Of a stretch of 64,000 nucleotides of DNA, positions 52,001 to 64,000 are shown piece after piece (the first letter of the stretch is position 1; each line of letters starts with the position of its first letter). The translations under genes and the position numbers were made by a program. The stretch is from Hypomesus transpacificus (lineage: Eukaryota > Chordata > Actinopteri > Osmeriformes > Osmeridae). The DNA lies in the NCBI RefSeq assembly GCF_021917145.1, contig NC_061074.1, forward strand, positions 2,231,487-2,295,486, in the 5' to 3' direction. Under the pieces are notes generated by a model that was not told where the DNA came from, searched no databases, and worked only from the letters and a program-made list of their open reading frames with translations.

Positions 52001-54565
52001 AGAACAGCACTCTTGCCCCTGCCACGGTCCTCTTCTCCAGAAACCCCTTCAGATCCAGCAGCAGCCTCTCCACATCCACCTCCGGCACCCTAAACCTGGA
52101 GGGGGGGCCCTCATTCTGCTGGACATAGCCTGCCAGCACATCATCATGGCTGGACAGCAGGTCAGTGAGCTCGCCCTCTGTGAGGCCAGCCCTGGAGAGG
52201 GTGAGGTAGCTCAGGGCTACAGAAACCAAGGTGGAGCCGTGCTTCTCCTCCAGGTGCATCAGAAGGGCCGAGATGCTGGAGTGGACTCCCACAGGGAGGG
52301 ATGACTCAGTCACCTCCGTTGCTAAGAGACCGAAAGAAGAGAGAGGAGGGGAAGAGAGAGAGAGAAATGGATTCCTAACTGGACGGCTAGGTTACATCAT
52401 GCGTGTGTGTGAGCGCATGCGTGTGAACATGTACCTGAGCTCCACAGTGATGTGTGCATGTGCAGGAGGCGTGCGTACAGGGTCAAAGGGCAGGAGGCCA
52501 AAGCTCGGTTGACCACCGCCTGTTGTCCCGACGTCACCTTCCTCCCCGACGCGCTCAACAGACTCGCCAGCATCCTCACACACCCCGTCCTCTCCACCGA
52601 CTCCAGCTCCACACGCACACAGCCGTCTGCTGTCGAGGACTGTGGGTAGTGTAGTTTAAGGGCCCGCAGGGTCTCAGTTTGTGCGGGGGAGACGGAGAGC
52701 ACAAGTTTGACGTTGGGCGGGAGGGGAGAGGGAAGATGCTGGATAATCTGGGCATCTGATGTGTGGCCACCCAGGTTCAGACCATCCAGAATGAGAATGA
52801 GAGGTCGCTTGGAGGAAGGGAGGGTGGAGAGAAGACCGAGCAGTTTGTGTCTGAGCTGGGGAAGGGAGAGGTTAGGGTCGGGATAGAGGGGGTTGGTGAT
52901 GGGCCTTTGGTCAGGATCAGGGTGGTTGTAGCTTTGAGATATCTGGCACATCAGGCTGAGGAGGAGGTGTTTGGGGGACGAGTGGATTGACAGGTCAGTG
53001 AAAAAGATGATCACTTCAGGATCCCTGTCGGATAGCCAAGACCTCACCTGTGGAGAAAGAGATAGAGACCAGGCTGTCAGGACACTTATGATAATGGCAG
53101 CTGTCAGACTAACTCATACAGAGTGATAGGTCCCTTCATCCACCTGCCAAGCACAGTGGGAGAGCAGCACTGTTTTCCCGGTGCAAGGGCCTCCCACCAC
53201 CAGTAGAGGGCGACGTATGTCCCTCTGATCCAGGTACTTCCTGACCTCCTCTTCCTCTGGGCGCTTGACATCGTAGAGACGAGACAAGATAGAACACAAC
53301 TCCCTCCACTCAGCCTGCTCTCTGGCTAACACATCACCGGGAACACACTGCGGTGACCGTTGACCGGTTTCCAAGGTGACCGACCTGGCGATCAAACGTC
53401 GGAGGTCAGAGTGTATCTGCTCGCAGAGTTCCTCAATGTAACTCAGCTTTTTGGGTAGCGTGGAACGTTGACGGCGGTCACATTCCGAGGTCGCGGTGTA
53501 GACCTGGAGCTGACAGGAAGTCACTAGGTCGGGCAGGAAGTGGTCACAGAGCTGGGAAAGAAGCTTGTTTTCTCTCTGGCTGCTCCTGTTGGAGGTCTTG
53601 TGGACGTAGACCAGGCACCGGTTGATTATGTTTTCAGGGGGACGGTTCTCCAGAGCGAATCGTAGGTCCATATCAAGGACTGATGAGAAACACAAAAATC
53701 CTTCAATGACATCACGACAAACCAGAAATATGTGTATATCACACTGTATAACCCACACACGCATACACACACATACACACACACAAACCCTGACCTGATC
53801 TGCAGTAGGTCTGGGCTCTCTCCGTGGTCATGAGACCCTCCAGAACACACTGACTCACTGCAGCCTTCAAAGCTTCAGTCAACTTCTCCTGTCCGCCCAT
53901 CTCTTCACAAAGGCTGTCTGTATCTCCTGTCGTCCCGTTTGACTGAATAATCACCCGTCAAGTACAGTTACCATCTACTTTACAGCTATCAGTGTCCTTT
54001 GATGCGTCTGCCATGCTCCGAGTTGTCCCCTCACCTGCGCACCAGGCGGCTGAGGTGTGTGCGATCGTCCCTGCAGGCGGAAGCAGGGCGGTGTGGCGTT
54101 CTCGTCCCGGACGTATGCACCTTCCAGGCCACGGGTGCTGACGCCCGCTCGCTGGCCCGTCTGAAGGATCTGCTGGAACTCTGCCACCTCCATCTGGGCA
54201 GGGAGACAGGCCGGTCCATACTTGTCCCCCAGCAAGGCCTACAGCACCCCTAACAGGACACACAGGGGACAACAGGAGATGATGCATGTTGCAAGAGGGC
54301 AGTCTAGCAAATACAACAAACAACCACAAGCACATACTCAACAGAAATACTACACATTGACTTGAAAGGGTGTTCTGTTAAGAGGTGATGAGTTGACAAT
54401 GGTTGGAACAGGAAGTGTCTGACCACCAGGAAGGGTCCAGGGGAGCTCTCTCTGCAGGCCTGCAGGACGTGCTCCCTGCTCTGCTGCCCTGGCCAGCGCC
54501 TCTGGTCAGTAGCCTCGTACGGGTCCATCACCTGGGTGGGGAGACACAGGCACACAGGCACGGAC

Positions 54566-54625
<60 letters not shown>

Positions 54626-55189
54626 ACACACACACACAACAAGGTGGGTCATGCACTAAATTAAATGGCAAGAATAAAGGTGTTTATACACCTACATTGT
54701 GGCAATATCCTGATCAAACTCATTATCGGTAACGCTGAATAGAAAATGACAAGCTCAAACACACTGTAGATAATCTAGAGCCTGGGGGCTAAGTCAAACA
54801 CTAAACTCCAACACTCAACACCTTTTCATTTTAACAATAGCCCCTTTCCACCCTCCTCTTCCTGTCAGTAGAGTAGTGTGTTGTTGGGAGAACTATGCCC
54901 CTCCCATTCTACTGAACACTAGCTTACATCTACTGAGAAAGGATCTGTAGGATATCACTTTTTCTTTGGCATCACCTTTCGTGAAACTGATTTGCAGTTT
55001 TTGTCTGTATAAAAGCATGTCTTTATTATAAAGTATCTACATGAGTCAATGTGTAATACATTTAGTATCAAACTAAAAGGAAGAGACGGTGTTACCCTGA
55101 AGTCCAGTCCGTGTGTGTGTCTGCAGTATTCCCTCAGTCTGGGGAACACACACTCTCTCAGAGCCCTTCGTTCCTGCACAGAGTCTAGT

Positions 55190-55229
<40 letters not shown>

Positions 55230-55356
55230 CATGTCACAGTTCTCTTGCTGTCTTACACCGGTGACACTAACAGTCAGACCTACCTTCTGGGTTGGAGCAC
55301 AGGTAGACCTTCACACAGGAGGACCTGAAGAAGAACCCCTCTTCAGAACCTTCCAT
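49098..55356 (-). CDS. nwd1-like: NACHT and WD-repeat protein, NWD1-like (1,671 aa)
   Basis: Eight exons close in frame: 55,356-55,284; 55,184-55,096; 54,531-54,427; 54,238-54,035; 53,942-53,795; 53,679-53,120; 53,047-52,435; 52,321-49,098. The N-terminal part has the NWD-type blocks KVYLCSNPE, ERRALRECVFPRLREYC, DPYEATDQ and LLGDKYGPACLP. The NACHT NTPase has Walker A GGPCTGKT (about residues 368-375) and Walker B PLILILDG (D near 481). The last exon alone encodes over 1,000 residues: a winged-helix/helical part, then degenerate WD repeats (VWVWKGSN, ILLWDTHDW, VWRWDLQTG, VNVWECRTG). The protein is a STAND ATPase, probably cytosolic. Mammalian NWD1 is tied to androgen receptor and neuronal signalling. 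Which NWD paralogue this is remains open. Confidence 0.88.
54568..54637. repeat. (CA)n microsatellite in NWD1-like intron
   Basis: Long CA run between exons 2 and 3, starting about 40 bp from the exon-3 acceptor. Confidence 0.95.
55188..55226. repeat. (CA)n microsatellite in NWD1-like intron 1
   Basis: Read on the transcribed strand it is a TG run that ends only a few bases before the exon-2 acceptor at 55,185. Confidence 0.95.
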
Positions 55357-55556
55357 GAGTCTCTCCGAAACGGGACACGGTGGCTTGACACAGAAATGAC
55401 ACGTTGAACAGCAGGTCCTACTCCAACACTTTCCTCTCCTCTGCCTTCTCGCATTCCTCTCAGGGAACTCTGGGTCTGTTGTTTATAATCACGCCCCTTC
55501 ACTGGGTCACACACGCGTCGGCACACACACACACACAAACGACGCCTCACGATAGA

Positions 55557-62450
<6,894 letters not shown>

Positions 62451-62618
62451 CTGCAGGGAGACACACACACACACACACATGTAGAGTTCACTAAGATGTC
62501 TGGAGCATACAAGCCCCATAGCCAGCCAATCACACTTAGTGTTCTTCTTTACATGATGCAGGTGTGTGTTCATGGAACACCTAGATAGCAACCTCTACTG
62601 ACTGGTCCATCTGTCTCC

Positions 62619-63137
62619 AGAACATCTCCTGTTCTATCTAGACCCAGAACATATCCTGTTCTACCAGGACCCAGAACATCTCCTGCTCTATCTAGACCCA
62701 GAACATCTCCTGTTCTACCAGGACCCAGAACATCTCCTGTTCTATCTAAACCCAGAACATCTCCTCTCTATCTAGACCCAGAACATCTCCTGTTCTATCT
62801 AAACCCAGAACATCTCCTGTACTATCTAAACCCAGAACATCTCCTGCTCTATCAAGACCCAGAACATCTCCTGTTCTATCTAAACCCAGAACATCTCCTG
62901 TACTATCTAAACCCAGAACATCTCCTGTACTATCTAAACCCAGAACATCTCCTGTTCTATCTAAACCCAGAACATCTCCTGTACTATCTAAACCCAGAAC
63001 ATCTCCTGTACTATCTAAAATCTAAACCCAGAACATCTCCTGTACTATCTAAACCCAGAACATCTCCTGTACTATCTAAACCCAGAACATCTCCTGTACT
63101 ATCTAAACCCAGAACATCTCCTGTACTATCTAAACCC
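62619..63137. repeat. 27-bp minisatellite, about 19 units
   Basis: Units follow CCAGAACATCTCCTGTTCTA plus TCTAAAC, with GTACT/GTTCT/GCTCT variants and one 7-bp partial duplication near 63,018. Lies in an FCHSD2 intron. Bases 63,140-63,880 show no gene. Confidence 0.95.
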
Positions 63138-63878
63138 TCTCCTCCCTACAGGGAAGATGGATCCATGGGAGGGCCCACTAAACAGTCCCACTGCCTGCTG
63201 GGTAATCTATAAGATTGACAGGCGCCCTCAATCCATGCTATCTGTCGGCCCTGTCAACACTCACTCACTCACCCGCCGCCAGTACCCCCCCCCCCCCCGC
63301 CCTTTATCTTATCCCAGCCTGTCAGCATAAGATCCAGCTGGGACAGACTGCTAGATCAGCGCTGGTCAGACAAAGAGGAGCCTTCTCTCTAATCGTCCTC
63401 GCAGATTTCAAAGCCTCTCTCTGCCACACTCATCACACCAGGCCTTTCCCTTCAGACCTAGGAGGGGTTCTGAAGAGGCATGAGAGTGCACGGCGAAGCC
63501 TCCTTACCAGGAAGTGGGGTTAGTGATGGATAACCACACTCCTCTCACTTCCTGTTATGGCCAACGCCCACTGTGTGTGTGTGTAGGCGGCTTTAGAGGT
63601 AGTGGTCTGAAAAAAGGGAATCATTTGAAAAAGATCTCGCCCATCTGGCAATAACCGTGTCGACGCCATCGTTCTCATCGCCACCGCCAACTTGTTTTCA
63701 CAGTGTAGTGAATGCCATGGTGAGGCTCCATCAGGGAAAGGGTGTGTGTTTGTGTGTGGGCTCTGCTCGGCATAGGCCAGAGCTTGGTGATGTAGCTTTC
63801 TCATGTGGACCCATTAGAGCTTAATGGACTCATCAAATATTCAGCCTCTCTGAGCTGCTGGTGCCTCTGTAATGAGGA

Positions 63879-63883
<5 letters not shown>

Positions 63884-63951
<68 letters not shown>
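63884..63951. repeat. (GA)n microsatellite
   Basis: Long pure GA run near the right edge, continuing into degenerate GACA/GAGA sequence up to 64,000. Confidence 0.95.
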
Positions 63952-63956
<5 letters not shown>

Positions 63957-64000
63957 AACAGACACGAGACAGAGAGAAATTGAGATACAGAGAGACAGAA

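Overview
The window is teleost (ray-finned fish) nuclear DNA. Most genes are split by GT-AG introns and are recognisable vertebrate genes. Intergenic DNA is packed with fish-type transposons: Rex3, L2/Maui-like and other jockey-type LINEs, hAT fragments, MITEs and a tRNA-like SINE. CA, GA and CT microsatellites are abundant. The species cannot be named from this sequence alone.

Layout. (1) Bases 1-6035 (+) hold a VWA7-like von Willebrand A-domain gene whose 5' end lies outside the window. It has an in-frame stop and one non-canonical splice junction. (2) Bases 6.0-30.8 kb are a transposon-rich desert. It contains a broken THAP/DDE-transposase gene with a LINE in its intron (7.5-11.3 kb), a 6.4-kb near-perfect foldback element (11.5-17.9 kb), and a long-inverted-repeat element invaded by Rex3 and by a small hAT-like element (18.0-22.4 kb). 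It also contains a collapsed hAT transposase, one intact single-exon class A GPCR (24.7-25.5 kb), and an L2 LINE. A MITE sits between two 248-bp direct repeats (28.2-29.8 kb). (3) Bases 30.9-63.9 kb are gene-dense: PANX1 (+), AAMDC (+), INTS4 (-), KCTD14 (-), RPS3 (-) with four intronic U15 snoRNAs, an NWD1-like NACHT/WD-repeat gene (-), and the 3' half of FCHSD2 (-).

As far as I recall, PANX1, AAMDC, INTS4, KCTD14, RPS3 and FCHSD2 all map to human 11q, so this half is a conserved synteny block. AAMDC and INTS4 are tail to tail. The NWD1-like and FCHSD2 genes are only about 200 bp apart. The genes do not form one pathway. They cover an ATP-release channel (PANX1), snRNA processing (INTS4), translation and rRNA modification (RPS3 with U15), membrane remodelling (FCHSD2), and putative regulatory or innate-type scaffolds (NWD1-like, KCTD14).

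Exon borders were read by eye from splice signals and reading-frame continuity. INTS4, PANX1, AAMDC, KCTD14, RPS3, the NWD1-like gene and FCHSD2 all close in frame. Homology calls rest on recognised protein motifs, not on searches.
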